From Myxococcales bacterium (GTDB taxonomy: Bacteria; Myxococcota_A; Polyangia; Haliangiales; Haliangiaceae), in contig JADJJK010000013.1 in NCBI GenBank assembly GCA_016706545.1, positions 62,001-126,000 of the forward strand: 64,000 bases of DNA, written 5' to 3'. Under the pieces are notes generated by a model. The model searched no databases and had not been told where the DNA came from. It saw only the letters and a list, made by a program, of their open reading frames with translations. Of the stretch, positions 33,901-43,384 are shown piece after piece. Made by a program: the position numbers and the translations under genes. Within the stretch, counting starts at the first letter, position 1; the number at the start of each line of letters is the position of its first letter.

Positions 33901-36059
33901 TCGGGGCGGCGCGCCGCAGCCGGCGCGGCCACCGGCGCCGCGACCGGCGCCAAGGTCTCGCTTCGCGGCGCCGTCGCCTGCGGCCTGGCCGCGGCGGCCG
34001 GCGCCGACATCACGACCGGCAAGGTCGAGCGCGTCGGCGACTCCATGGCGGCCCGCTCCGTCACCGCGCTCGGCGCCGCGATCGGCGCGACGAAGTGCTG
34101 GGCAGGAGCCAGGCGAGAGCGCATCGCCACGGTGTTCATCACCTCGAGCGAGGACTCCGAGGCGCCAGCGAACCGACCAAGCCAGCGATCACTCCAGGCG
34201 ATGTGCGCCAGGGCAGCGGGGCGCTGCGCGGCGATCGCCCCGAGCGCCGACTCGGCGGGGGCAGCGGTGTGACGGGCACCTGAGGTGTCCGGACCCGCTT
34301 CACCTGCCGCGGAGATGGGCCCCTGGGCCGACGCGAAGGCCGGCGTGAACGCAGACGGGAACACCGACTGGAAGGAGAACGCCCGCGAAGGCGGCGTCAA
34401 CGCCGCCACCGGCATCGCCTGCGGCATCGGGAGCATCGGCTCACGCGGCGCCATGGCGAACATGGGCGACGTGCGCTCACGCTCGATGGCCGAGGCCGTG
34501 TTCACGGCGGCCACCAGGCCGCCGAGGCCGGTGGGCAACGCCAGACGGGGCCCCGCAGCCGGCGCCAGCGCGGACGGCCCGATGGCCGCGGTGTGGGCCA
34601 TCAGCTCGGCGAAGCGCAGCGCCTGCACCAAGGTCTGCTGCTCGCCAGCATCGAGCGCTGCGGGCTCGGCGCTGGCGCTCGACGCGCCGGCGCTGGCGGG
34701 CTCGAGCTGAGCCATCCGCTCGGCGACGATGGCGTCGATGCGAGCCTGCTGCCGAGCAGAAGACTGCACGCGGGAGCGTCCCTCGCGTGCGCCCTCGCCT
34801 CGCGCCGCCTCGATGCGAACTGCCTCGCGCACGGCTTCCAGGCGCGCGGTCTCGCGGGCGAGCTCTTGCGCAGCCTGGGCCGAGTGGCCGGCCTGGCCGG
34901 CCTGGCCTCCGAAAGCCCCCTGCGCACCTTGCCCGCCCTGCCTTTGCGCGTCTGTCCCCAGCTCTGTCCCCAGCAAGGACGCGGCCTGCTCGCGCTGCCG
35001 GGCCTGCTCGCGCTGCGAGACATGGAGGCGCTCGCGCTCCTGCGCGAAGAGCTGCGCCATGACGCGAGACTGCTCGGCGGCGCGGCTGCGCGCTTCCTGC
35101 ACCGCGTGCTCGTCCACCGGGCGGCTGACAGGCCGCGTCGCAGACGAGGAATCTGCATCCCCACGAGGCGCGGGCGGAGTCACCAGCGCGGGCGCGCGCA
35201 GGGAGACCGCCGACGGCGAGGCCTGGCCGGCCCGGCTCGCGTAGCCGTGGCTCTCCGGGATGAGCGCGCTCACCAGCGGGGCCAGCGACGAGAAGCTGGC
35301 CAGCGACCGCGCCGCGCTCTCACCGCTCGCCACCGAGGCTGCAGAGGAGCCCGGCGCCGCTGCGCCAGCGGCCGCGTCGAAGCCCAGGTCCGCCGCCGAG
35401 GCAGGCGCAGCGCTTGGCACGCCGCGCACCATGGCGCCAGCGGCCTGGATGGCGCGCATCGACTGCGCGACGATGGACGCCGCGGAGTAGGAGGACTGCG
35501 AGACCAGCGGCGAGTACGCCGACGACGGCCCGGCCCCTTGCGCCGCCGAGAACGAGCGTGACTCACCGGATGCAAACGACGGCGCCACGTACTCGTAGAG
35601 CGCCGCGGGGAGGCTGCGCTCGGAGGCGCTCTGCGCAGGCGCCTGCGCGCCGGCCTGGGCGTAGGTGCCGCGCGTGGTGAAGATCGTGCTCCGGCCCGAG
35701 CCCGAGGACGACGCGCGCGAGGCGGCGATCCAGTCGAGCTCGTCCTGGTACCAGGGCCGCGGGAACACCCACGACACGCCGTCGACCGTGCGCTCGCCGG
35801 CGCTCGACGAAGCGTACTGCGAGAACATGCGGAGCCCCGCGGAGCGCTGCGAGGTGGTCACCCACGGCGACACCGTGCGATCGACGAAGGACAAGCTCCG
35901 CATCGAGCGCGGCTGGTCCTCGGCGGACTCCGGGGCCCACCGACGGGTGGCGCGGTCGGCCGCTCCCAGGGCGCTCTCCCCGGTGCGCGTGGAAAACACC
36001 GGCTGAGACATCGCGGCGGCGATGCCCCTGGGCTCCATGGAAGCGGTAGGTGCGGTCAT
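30993..36059 (-). CDS. Giant Ala/Ser/Pro-rich protein of the CIS cluster
   Basis: A 1688-residue, intact frame with strong Ala/Ser/Gly/Pro bias. A distinct N-terminal region (about 30-130) contains aromatic residues, including VSWVFPRPWYQDELDWIAASRA. A charged helical segment (about 310-450) is rich in Arg/Glu/Gln (QEARSRAAEQSRVMAQLFAQ). The C-terminus is conserved-looking and helical (KIDVEKVAREVYTAFLHIIE). The rest is largely disordered Ala-rich linker. It lies between tube 2 and the CIS tube protein, where other eCIS loci encode a small protein (Pvc6 position). No toxin domain recognised. Possible roles are tape measure, lumen filler or surface protein; none can be fixed from sequence. Confidence 0.75.
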   Translation of the reverse strand: MTAPTASMEPRGIAAAMSQPVFSTRTGESALGAADRATRRWAPESAEDQPRSMRSLSFVDRTVSPWVTTSQRSAGLRMFSQYASSSAGERTVDGVSWVFPRPWYQDELDWIAASRASSSGSGRSTIFTTRGTYAQAGAQAPAQSASERSLPAALYEYVAPSFASGESRSFSAAQGAGPSSAYSPLVSQSSYSAASIVAQSMRAIQAAGAMVRGVPSAAPASAADLGFDAAAGAAAPGSSAASVASGESAARSLASFSSLAPLVSALIPESHGYASRAGQASPSAVSLRAPALVTPPAPRGDADSSSATRPVSRPVDEHAVQEARSRAAEQSRVMAQLFAQERERLHVSQREQARQREQAASLLGTELGTDAQRQGGQGAQGAFGGQAGQAGHSAQAAQELARETARLEAVREAVRIEAARGEGAREGRSRVQSSARQQARIDAIVAERMAQLEPASAGASSASAEPAALDAGEQQTLVQALRFAELMAHTAAIGPSALAPAAGPRLALPTGLGGLVAAVNTASAIERERTSPMFAMAPREPMLPMPQAMPVAALTPPSRAFSFQSVFPSAFTPAFASAQGPISAAGEAGPDTSGARHTAAPAESALGAIAAQRPAALAHIAWSDRWLGRFAGASESSLEVMNTVAMRSRLAPAQHFVAPIAAPSAVTERAAMESPTRSTLPVVMSAPAAAARPQATAPRSETLAPVAAPVAAPAAARRPEAAPEALRFADDDIVPDEMLAAIVAGPRGPSRAPAAAAVTPAAAAAAATAAAATAAAAATKVVGAPHASAADVVALTAPGAPVDAGLSPSLAASPMAPALAHVLPLPRAAVFDTRALAGAELAAAFLSGAVTAPIVTQRSFGGAAAQVGSSDAGVAGDVVAPMSAWQQWSAQWAPELVRPAALASSPRQSPQVGDGGAPSAGRELFTSARPAAGGIPRAADVGALAPGAAEPIAPSPFVSGVDDGIVTVRSTLLAPASPRQQRLAASYGTSVSWANQDAGDAMPVAYQTLGEILSVVGAGGMSGLAMAGEGSAAAGTDLGAFAGSAAFAPELDVAGAAPASWTRSFELPMVVLPALLGNAAASGVGGMTAPLSFATSWPALAGAALPGASGAVQARGTSAAAQEPGSATTDDDVVTSAWRGNVVAPAWAAGPSGGWSSDDLASSLVSQSLSGSMERGAHLPGMTAQRALGFGATQSTQAADLSFDFVPPELVLAARVYGFGAAEAAQALRLTMGGQTGLSAMAGAVDLRFVALASLASQASREARGGAPELLGTAASAQPAGQAAAQAMGYAAPSAATSPAAGGDGSFGVARRTPRGAFLLPSASVAAMGLSAALPDGEYAMPIAALEILAAKMVAELGSYASPMQEPAAAGAAGDSPRGRATLDQPVVMPGGASMAAGGATAAAEEAGEAAVFSSAAASVGAARRARFEALYVALAETSSGRTMSPAARAARALALANRDEESPTLSSRERAALAWQIFPVVLNGEASAATGGAGAATTGPAMRSERAGGRPELTSVAPSAFVAPVVGRPGAEMRPGLGSLSARAGEALGSFVTASPTEAPRPQAAGAPAASAPPESGRGSWRSGRFGGGEVEIPSWFEAAARKMFEDQRDVEGMSLAELTLIAAPPQTQIAAAGRDTPAAAPPKQASSDGKGDKGQKIDVEKVAREVYTAFLHIIESARQRNGEPYL

Positions 36060-36063
36060 GATT

Positions 36064-36507
36064 TCAGCTCAATCCGTGATGCGCGATCTCAAGGGTCTCG
36101 ATGGCGAGCTCGGTCTTGGAGGCATCGAACTCCGAGATCTCCCACTTGCAGGGCCAGCCGTCGACGAACCTCCAGGTGCGCTGCGACTTGCCAGCCGAGT
36201 CCATCAGCTCGATGCTGCCGCTGGCGCGGCTGCCCGAGCCGGCGAGCCACTTGTTGCGCCATTCAAGAAGCTTCGAGCTGGCGGTGAAGCCTTGCTTGAA
36301 GACCAGGTTGGCCCACTTGGTAGCGCCGACCAGACGGAAGGTGGAGTTGTTGACCCCGCCTGCCTTCACGTCCACGACCTCTGTCTCGTAGCGCAGGCCG
36401 CTGACGCTCTTGAAGAAGATGGCGTCCTTGTTCACGTCGAACCCCGGGATGTCGAGGTTGACCCGGAAGCAGAATACCGGCAGCGGCCGAGTGTCGTTGT
36501 TAGCCAT
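36064..36507 (-). CDS. Inner tube protein 2, gp19-like (Pvc1/Pvc5 type)
   Basis: A 147-residue protein of standard eCIS tube length. Typical features: VFCFRVNLD near the start, FFKSVSGLRYETEVVDVKAGGVN, LVFKQGFTASSKLLEWRNKW and the C-terminal WRFVDGWPCKWEISEFDASK...IETLEIAHHG. Hexamers of such proteins stack into the tube that is expelled on contraction. It lies 11 bases after sheath 2. Confidence 0.94.
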   Translation of the reverse strand: MANNDTRPLPVFCFRVNLDIPGFDVNKDAIFFKSVSGLRYETEVVDVKAGGVNNSTFRLVGATKWANLVFKQGFTASSKLLEWRNKWLAGSGSRASGSIELMDSAGKSQRTWRFVDGWPCKWEISEFDASKTELAIETLEIAHHGLS

Positions 36508-36518
36508 TGGTTTCTTCC

Positions 36519-38279
36519 TTACGTCGGCGGCGAGTCCATCGTCTGGACCAACGAGATCATGATGAATTCAGCGGGAGCTACGGGGGCAACCCCAATTTCG
36601 CAGACGAGCTGGCCACTGGCCACATGTTCCGGGGAGTTGGTCTCAGCGTCGCATTTTACGAAGAAGGCATCCCCTGGATTCCCTCCAACCAGCATGCCAC
36701 GTGCATGTAGGCTGGTCAGGAAGGACTCGGTCCGGTTCCGTACGACCTCCCAGGTCCGGTCGTTGTTGGGCTCGAAAGATATCCAAGCATATCCGGATTC
36801 TAGCGAGCGTCGCAGCATGATGAACAGGCGGCGGACCGGCACGTAGCGCCAGTCGGGATCGCTTGACGCGGTCCGGGCGCCCCAGGGACGCACCCCTCGC
36901 TGCAGCCGAAACGTGTTTACGGCATCACTATTTAGGATGCCGATGTGGTCCTCGCTGACGCGCAGCGACAGATCCTGCGCGCCGATGATCTCCAGGTTGG
37001 CCGGCGCGTGGTGGACGCCCTCGTCATCTCGCCGCCCATACACCCCGGCCAGGAAGGCGGAAGGTGGGACGTCTCGCTCGGCCCCGGTCACGCCCTTGAC
37101 CTTGAGCCAGGGCCAGTAGTAGGCGGCATAGGACGAGTCCACCCGGCGACGCCATCGGCGGACCCACTCGATGTCCTTGCTCTGCGGGATGTCGAGGATG
37201 GCGAAGCGGTCCTTGAGCAGCTCGCACATGGACACCATGACGTCCTGGATGCGCTGCGCCCGCAGCTCGCCGGCCGGGCCGCGCTCGCGCTCGTAGAACA
37301 GCATGGTATCCGGACACGCCAGGAGCGCGACCTCGTCGATGGAGGCCAGCGCCGAGAGCCCGGCGCGGTCATCGGGGCCGAGATCGTGCCCCACGAAGTC
37401 CTCCGGGGTCATCGCCTCGATGCCATCGCGCCCACCCTCCAGGCGGATGAGCGAGGTCTCTTCGGGGAGGTTGTGCGGCACCGGTGACTTGGTGCCCATG
37501 TCCTCGAGCCGGATGAGGCGCGAGCGCTGCGCCACCACCCGGGGGCCGTAGTGGCGCGACATCGGGTTCATCTGGAGGTTCTTGAAGACCTCGCGGCGCT
37601 CGCGGAGCGCCACGTGGATCTCGAACTCCATCACCTCGAGGTGGGTGGGCGCGGCGGCCTTGTGGCGGCGGTTCACCGGGGTCTCCACCGACCAGCGCAC
37701 GATCTTGTCGCCCACCTCGGTGATGATCACGTAGTCGGAGTTGTCGCGGTCGCTGATGCGGACCAGCGAGCCGACCTCGAACCCGCGCACCGAGTTGACC
37801 TGCGCCTCGCCGGCGCCGATGTCCAGGTCGCGCGTCAGCAGGGCGGACGCGCCGGTCGTGTGAATGCACTTGAACCAGATGGAGTTGCCCCACGTGCCCT
37901 CGTTGAGCGCGCGGACCTTGAGCGAGGGCTTGGCCCAGTCGTCGATCTGGACCTGCTCGGCGCAGGCGGCGTGTTCCATCTTGGGCAGCGTGTCAGGCGG
38001 CGCGCAATGAGCGACCCGCACCACCCAGCAGGAGCGACCGCCGTTGCTGAAGTAGCCGAACACGCTGTCGCTGAGATACGACTCCCCGCTCACCCCGAAG
38101 GTCTCGACGAACTCGTCCCAGTTCGAGAGCTTGACGGGCAGGTTCATCGGCCCCTTCTGCGAGACGCCGACGAACCCGGTGATCCGGGTGTCGGCGATGC
38201 TCAGCGGGGGCGCAGCGGCAGCATCGAAGGTCTGGTAGATACCAGGAGCGCGAATGTCTGCGGACGGTCGAATGCGCAT
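36519..38279 (-). CDS. Contractile sheath protein 2 (gp18-like)
   Basis: A 586-residue intact sheath protein. N-terminal PGIYQTFD, then TRITGFVGVSQKGPMNLPVKLSNWDEF and FGYFSNGGRSCWVVRV; the C-terminal domain has SYAAYYWPWLKV, PSAFLAGVYGR, WGARTASSDPDWRYVPVRRLFIML and a final VAPVAPAEFIMI. These are hallmarks of eCIS/phage sheath subunits, including the C-terminal strand used in interlocking. It is about 180 residues longer than sheath 1, the extra sequence lying in the middle (about 110-270), likely exposed outside the tube. Two sheath genes in one cluster is usual for eCIS. Confidence 0.95.
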   Translation of the reverse strand: MRIRPSADIRAPGIYQTFDAAAAPPLSIADTRITGFVGVSQKGPMNLPVKLSNWDEFVETFGVSGESYLSDSVFGYFSNGGRSCWVVRVAHCAPPDTLPKMEHAACAEQVQIDDWAKPSLKVRALNEGTWGNSIWFKCIHTTGASALLTRDLDIGAGEAQVNSVRGFEVGSLVRISDRDNSDYVIITEVGDKIVRWSVETPVNRRHKAAAPTHLEVMEFEIHVALRERREVFKNLQMNPMSRHYGPRVVAQRSRLIRLEDMGTKSPVPHNLPEETSLIRLEGGRDGIEAMTPEDFVGHDLGPDDRAGLSALASIDEVALLACPDTMLFYERERGPAGELRAQRIQDVMVSMCELLKDRFAILDIPQSKDIEWVRRWRRRVDSSYAAYYWPWLKVKGVTGAERDVPPSAFLAGVYGRRDDEGVHHAPANLEIIGAQDLSLRVSEDHIGILNSDAVNTFRLQRGVRPWGARTASSDPDWRYVPVRRLFIMLRRSLESGYAWISFEPNNDRTWEVVRNRTESFLTSLHARGMLVGGNPGDAFFVKCDAETNSPEHVASGQLVCEIGVAPVAPAEFIMISLVQTMDSPPT

Positions 38280-38375
38280 GAGCTCCTCAATGAACGGCGG
38301 CCGGCGAAGGCAAGCACTTGCGGCGGTCTGTTGCCCACATGGCAGGCTGCCCCAGGCCGCGATGCATGGGGTGGG

Positions 38376-38546
38376 TCACCGACCGCGTGCCTCGTTGATC
38401 TCGCGGTTGATGCGCGCGATCTCCTTGAGCCACACATGTCGTTCTTCGTGTTCCATGTCGAGGATCTGGTCGATGGACCAATGGAAGTGATACGCGATGT
38501 ATGCGATCTCTTGATATAGCTGCTCACGCGGGTAGCTAGCGACCGC
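38376..38546 (-). CDS. DUF6760-like small CIS protein, start codon not visible
   Basis: A short minus-strand frame reads YPREQLYQEIAYIAYHFHWS, then IDQILDMEHEERHVWLKEIA, and ends EARGR at 38376. This strongly resembles the small DUF6760-type protein found between the tail-assembly and sheath genes of eCIS clusters (about 55-60 residues). No ATG, GTG or TTG lies in frame before it; a GTG in the end of the upstream gene would reach it only if one base is removed near 38536-38540. The start given is therefore approximate. It parallels the one-base breaks elsewhere in the window. Confidence 0.68.
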   Translation of the reverse strand, partial: AVASYPREQLYQEIAYIAYHFHWSIDQILDMEHEERHVWLKEIARINREINEARGR

Positions 38547-38554
38547 CGCCCAGG

Positions 38555-38965
38555 TTACCCCGGGCCGGTGCGGCCACTACCTCCTTCGCCGCCTTCCGAC
38601 AGCAGCGTGCCCGTGACCATGTCCACGTCCATCTCGTGGCTGCACTTGGGACAGGTGATGTGGTGCTTGGGAGCGCCGCCCTCTTCGTTGATCTTGCGAT
38701 AGAACTCCTGGAGGTAGGCAAGATCCGTCGAGAACAGGCCCTCGACCGTGTCGACGTTGACGCGAGACAGCTCGCCGAGCTTGGTGATCACTCGCGACAG
38801 CAAGATGATCACCAGGTACGCGCGGTTGCCCTGCACGCGATAGTCCTGCAGCGGGACGATCTCGTCTCTGGCAGTCGCGAGCCGCATGACGCCGTCGCGG
38901 TGGACCTTGCCCTCCTCGTCGACGAAGCCCCGTGGGAGGCGAAATGAGTACTCTGTCTTGAACAT
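38555..38965 (-). CDS. Phage/CIS tail-assembly protein
   Basis: A 136-residue protein from ATG 38965 (GGGGAG upstream). It starts MFKTEYSFRLPRGFVDEEG, followed by GVMRLATARDEIVPLQD and NRAYLVIILLSRVITKLGEL, the conserved pattern of the tail-assembly protein found after tube genes in eCIS clusters. The C-terminus adds one CPKC knuckle and a Gly-rich end. Thought to act as an assembly chaperone; direct evidence is limited. It sits between tube 1 and the DUF6760-like gene. Confidence 0.83.
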   Translation of the reverse strand: MFKTEYSFRLPRGFVDEEGKVHRDGVMRLATARDEIVPLQDYRVQGNRAYLVIILLSRVITKLGELSRVNVDTVEGLFSTDLAYLQEFYRKINEEGGAPKHHITCPKCSHEMDVDMVTGTLLSEGGEGGSGRTGPG

Positions 38966-39032
38966 GGACTCCCCTGAAAAGATCAGACTCGAAGGTCGTC
39001 CCTCAGGCGCCAGCCGCGGGGTCGGAACGACC

Positions 39033-39058
39033 GCGGCCCGCCACAAAGGACGGGCCGC
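39033..39058 (-). promoter_or_regulatory. Hairpin downstream of tube 1
   Basis: GCGGCCCG (39033-39040) and CGGGCCGC (39051-39058) are perfect inverted repeats with a 10-base loop, lying between tube 1 and the tail-assembly gene. No T-run follows on the transcribed strand. It could be an attenuator or RNA-stabilising stem that sets the high tube and sheath output apart from downstream genes. Confidence 0.5.
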
Positions 39059-39106
39059 AGAATACCATAGATGCCAGGCAGGGGTGCCTGGTACCCAGAC
39101 GGATTC

Positions 39107-40018
39107 CTACGAGTTGTAGGAGTTGATGTCGAACGTGTACTTCTCGGTGTACAGCGAGACGTCGAAGGTGCTGATCGCGTCCTTGTTGGCCTCGAGCGCC
39201 GCGAACACGAACTCCTTCATGCCGCAGTTCTCGAAGCCGATGCGGCCGATGACTTCCTTGGCGTCCTGCGCCAGGATGTCGAGGCCCATGGCGAGCTCGT
39301 CGCCCTCGGTCTTCTTGCCCTCGAAGAACCACGCCTTGGCCTTGTCGTACCAGGGCTTGTAGCTGATGGTCGCCATGGTCAGCTTGAGATCGCCACACTC
39401 GGCCGCGGTGGCCTCGTACTGCGACTCGATGAACTCACCGACCGCGTGCTCCTGGATCTTCTGGGTCCACTTGAGCGCGTCCACCTTCTTGAGGTGCTTG
39501 GTGTCCATGCCAGCGGCGTCGAAGCGGAAGTTGTTCGAGACCCACTTCTTCTGGTTCTCGCCGATCTTGACCGCGCCGATGTTGCCGCCGCCGTCCGCGA
39601 AGCGGACCGTCTCCGGCTGCAGCTTCACGGTGAAGTACAGGGCTTCCTTGCCGGCCGCGTCCATCGCCGGCACGCCGACTTCGGACACCAGGGCGTTGAC
39701 GAACTCCATGCGCCGCATGACCTTGTAGTCGTGGTCGGCGATCAGCACTTCGCCGTCCATGCGGGTGTGCTTGTTGTCAAAGGAGTTCTTGATCCAGGTG
39801 TAGAGCTCCTTGCCCATGCCGATGCCGACCTCGAGGGTGATCGGGTCGTGCTTCATCTTGCCGGCGTGCTTCTTCTGGCGGATGGTGCCGCCCAGGTTCT
39901 CCGTGATGATCTCGTTGGAGAGCTTGCCCATGTCGACCTTCCGGACGTAGCCGGGGGCCGAACCGCCGATGGTGATCGCAAATGCGCCTGCGCGATATGA
40001 ACGTGAGTCCAGTGCCAT
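39107..40018 (-). CDS. Tube protein 1, long gp19-like form
   Basis: A 303-residue phage tail tube-family protein. It starts MALDSRSYRAGAFAITIGGS, then GYVRKVDMGKLSNEIITENLGG, KHDPITLEVGIGMGKELYTWIKNSF and the C-terminal VSLYTEKYTFDINSY. It is about twice as long as tube 2, with an internal insertion (about 185-265). Such long forms may cap or initiate the tube or form a separate layer; I infer a tube-family role from the motifs and from the position after sheath 1. Frame intact; SD-like AGGAGAT precedes the ATG. Confidence 0.82.
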   Translation of the reverse strand: MALDSRSYRAGAFAITIGGSAPGYVRKVDMGKLSNEIITENLGGTIRQKKHAGKMKHDPITLEVGIGMGKELYTWIKNSFDNKHTRMDGEVLIADHDYKVMRRMEFVNALVSEVGVPAMDAAGKEALYFTVKLQPETVRFADGGGNIGAVKIGENQKKWVSNNFRFDAAGMDTKHLKKVDALKWTQKIQEHAVGEFIESQYEATAAECGDLKLTMATISYKPWYDKAKAWFFEGKKTEGDELAMGLDILAQDAKEVIGRIGFENCGMKEFVFAALEANKDAISTFDVSLYTEKYTFDINSYNS

Positions 40019-40185
40019 GATGAATCTCCTGTGTCCTGAGCTGACTTTTGGCTCGGCACAGACTGCCTCGAGCGCTCCATAGCCCCTGAATAGTCCCGCC
40101 TACTGTCCCTACGCTTTGGAGCCCGCGAAGAGGTCCGTGACTTCGGCAATCCTGAAACGATTCGATTGTTGGATTGGAGCCTCCT

Positions 40186-40281
40186 GGGGTGGGACGGAAG
40201 TGTCCGCGCCCAGGTTTTTCACCGTCTTCTACCAGCGGGGGGGGCGAAAGCTTCCCAGTGGGGGAGCCAAAGTCCCACCCC
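40186..40281. promoter_or_regulatory. 10-bp inverted repeat between sheath 1 and tube 1
   Basis: GGGGTGGGAC at 40186-40195 pairs perfectly with GTCCCACCCC at 40272-40281 across 76 bases. The 272-base gap between the sheath 1 stop and the tube 1 start is the longest inside the structural operon. The repeats could form a long-range stem in the mRNA controlling downstream expression, or frame a promoter for tube 1. Confidence 0.4.
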
Positions 40282-40290
40282 GCTTGGCCA

Positions 40291-41504
<1,214 letters not shown>

Positions 41505-41596
41505 TCGCGATTCTCCCTTTTTGGTTGTCGATGGCGGTATTCTTTGCCCGCCCATCTCTTACGCCGTGCGCCGCTGGCGCCCGGCAAAAACGAGAC

Positions 41597-42283
41597 CTAC
41601 TTCGGAGGGCGACCGCCTCCGAGATCGAGCCGCCGCGAGAACGGATTGGGGGTTGGCCCCGTCTCCGACACTCGGGGATCGGTGATCGACTTGTACTCAA
41701 TCTGACGGGTCTGGACGCGCCTGAACTCGGACAGGTTCTCCGGCAGGATCGGGATCGCGCTCCAGGCCTGCACCGCGGGGCGCACCGGCTGATTGAGGCT
41801 GCCCCAGAAGCGGGCCAGCGTGCCCTCATCCAGGCGAGCCGAGAGCTGCAGGTTGAGCGTGAAGTCATCCTCGAAGCTGCCGCCCTTGAGGCGATCTCTT
41901 GGGATGTCCGGGTTCTCCATCACCGTGCGGATGATGAGCCCCAGGAGGAGCTGCTCGTCCTCCGGGGTCTGTGCCCAGGCCGAGAACAGGTAGTCGAGCC
42001 GCACCCACATGCGGCGACGGCGCATGAACTCTTTCATCGTGCCGTCGGGCTGCTCGACCTCGATGATCTCGTGGTGGAGGTTCGCGTCGAAGCCGTCAGG
42101 ATCGATCGAGAGCTGGTACAGGTACACCGACACCGCGGGCAGCTTGCCCTCGATGGCGTCGGGCTTGGGGGCCTGCTCGACGATATGCACGCGCTTGTAG
42201 CCGTTGCGCTTGAACTCGTCCTGCAGAAGACGCGACAGCGTCTCCGACGTTTCCTTGATGATGTGATGCTGTGGCGTCGTCAT
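41597..42283 (-). CDS. DUF4255 tail-terminator-like protein (Pvc16/Afp16 role)
   Basis: A 228-residue protein. The N-terminal IIKETSETLSRLLQDEFKRN, KLPAVSVYLYQLSIDPD and RRRMWVRLDYLFSAWAQTPEDEQLLLGLIIRTVMENP match DUF4255, the family that caps the tube and sheath in eCIS. The C-terminus is PFSRRLDLGGGRPPK. It is the first structural gene on this strand, so the operon promoter should lie in 42284-42514, but I see no clear core elements. Confident from family and context. Confidence 0.92.
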   Translation of the reverse strand: MTTPQHHIIKETSETLSRLLQDEFKRNGYKRVHIVEQAPKPDAIEGKLPAVSVYLYQLSIDPDGFDANLHHEIIEVEQPDGTMKEFMRRRRMWVRLDYLFSAWAQTPEDEQLLLGLIIRTVMENPDIPRDRLKGGSFEDDFTLNLQLSARLDEGTLARFWGSLNQPVRPAVQAWSAIPILPENLSEFRRVQTRQIEYKSITDPRVSETGPTPNPFSRRLDLGGGRPPK

Positions 42284-42514
42284 CAGCCCTTACCGGGTCC
42301 CGTCGTTGCGCAAAAAACGCGCCCCCACTTCGTCGCCAGCATGGTCCTTCAACCCCGGCGATGCCTCAAGGGACGGAAGGGGGAAAAAGGAGCTTTGGCC
42401 AAAATTCACGTGCGAGCGACGACGAGGCGAGCTGCCCGAGCCGCTGGGGGAGTGATTCCTCATTAGATCCAATCAAGTCGCTGGTTCTGTAACGCGCGAC
42501 CACGGCGGGGTGCG

Positions 42515-43384
42515 TCAGCAGGTCAAGAGGTCATCGAGGTGTGCGCGCTCCCACTCCCGGGCCCGCGCGTAGTGAGCAAACCGCATCTCCTCGGTCAAGA
42601 ATTCCTTCGAGTGGAACTCGCGGCGGCCGTTCTTGACCTGGATGTCGTGGACCTGATGCAGCATCTCGTGGAACACGATCCAGTCCACGAAGAACGCCGG
42701 CACGAAGGCGCGGTCCAGCGAGCGGTGGATCCGGATCAGGCGGTCCTCGACGGCGTAGCTCCCCATCTTGATGCTGCTGCGGCGACGGACCTTGCCGGTG
42801 CGAGCGCCCCACGTGATCGCGGCTTCGATCTTGTTGTCGAAGTACAGCGCGTTGAGCCGGTCGAAGGTGGCGCGTAGATCGTGGTGCTCTCCGGCGGTCA
42901 GGATCACCTGGGTCGGGGTGCGCCGAGACTTGCCGCGGACGTAGTCGTTGTTGTTGTCGATGAAGTCGCCGAGCACGCGCGAGGCGTCGCGATCGTTGTC
43001 CGCGACGTAGCGCGCCAGCGCCCGGACGATCACCGGATCTGCGTCGGCGAACATGAGGTGGAGGCGGACGTCGTAGCGCTGCTCGCGCCGCATCCGACGC
43101 ACCGAGATCATGGTGTACCGGTTGTCGGTCAGGGTCACGCGCACCTCGCCGGCGGGCAGGTGCGCGCGGATCCGACGCTCGAGCCGGAGCTGGGCGGCGG
43201 CGATCTGCGGAGACTCCTCGGAGCAGCGCTCCTTGCGCAGGGCCTCCACGAGACCGAGCGCGCGGTCAGCCGCCTGGTGGCTGGCCAGAGAACGAGCGGA
43301 GGCGCGAGAGGCGGGCGGCATCGGCAGGTCACATCCAAAGGACATGGGTGCAGGCGGCCCTTCGGCCCAGAACGATTGACTCAC
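42515..43384 (-). CDS. SprT-like zinc metalloprotease
   Basis: A 289-residue protein from a GTG at 43384 preceded by GAGGAG. The catalytic motif HEMLH (239-243) follows a hydrophobic FFVDWIVF strand, with VHD after it and a possible third ligand His258 in REFHSKEF. The upstream TFDRLNALYFDNKIEAAITWG is the usual SprT-family lead-in. The N-terminal 100 residues are Ala/Arg-rich and less defined. It is soluble. It lies about 230 bases upstream of the DUF4255 gene on the same strand; membership of the CIS operon is possible but not shown. Confidence 0.85.
   Translation of the reverse strand: MSQSFWAEGPPAPMSFGCDLPMPPASRASARSLASHQAADRALGLVEALRKERCSEESPQIAAAQLRLERRIRAHLPAGEVRVTLTDNRYTMISVRRMRREQRYDVRLHLMFADADPVIVRALARYVADNDRDASRVLGDFIDNNNDYVRGKSRRTPTQVILTAGEHHDLRATFDRLNALYFDNKIEAAITWGARTGKVRRRSSIKMGSYAVEDRLIRIHRSLDRAFVPAFFVDWIVFHEMLHQVHDIQVKNGRREFHSKEFLTEEMRFAHYARAREWERAHLDDLLTC

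Noticed and set aside
32382..34283. 633-residue plus-strand frame inside the giant Ala-rich gene
   Set aside because: Arg/Gly-rich with no motifs, while the minus-strand frame is continuous for 1688 residues and overlaps its neighbour by ATGA.
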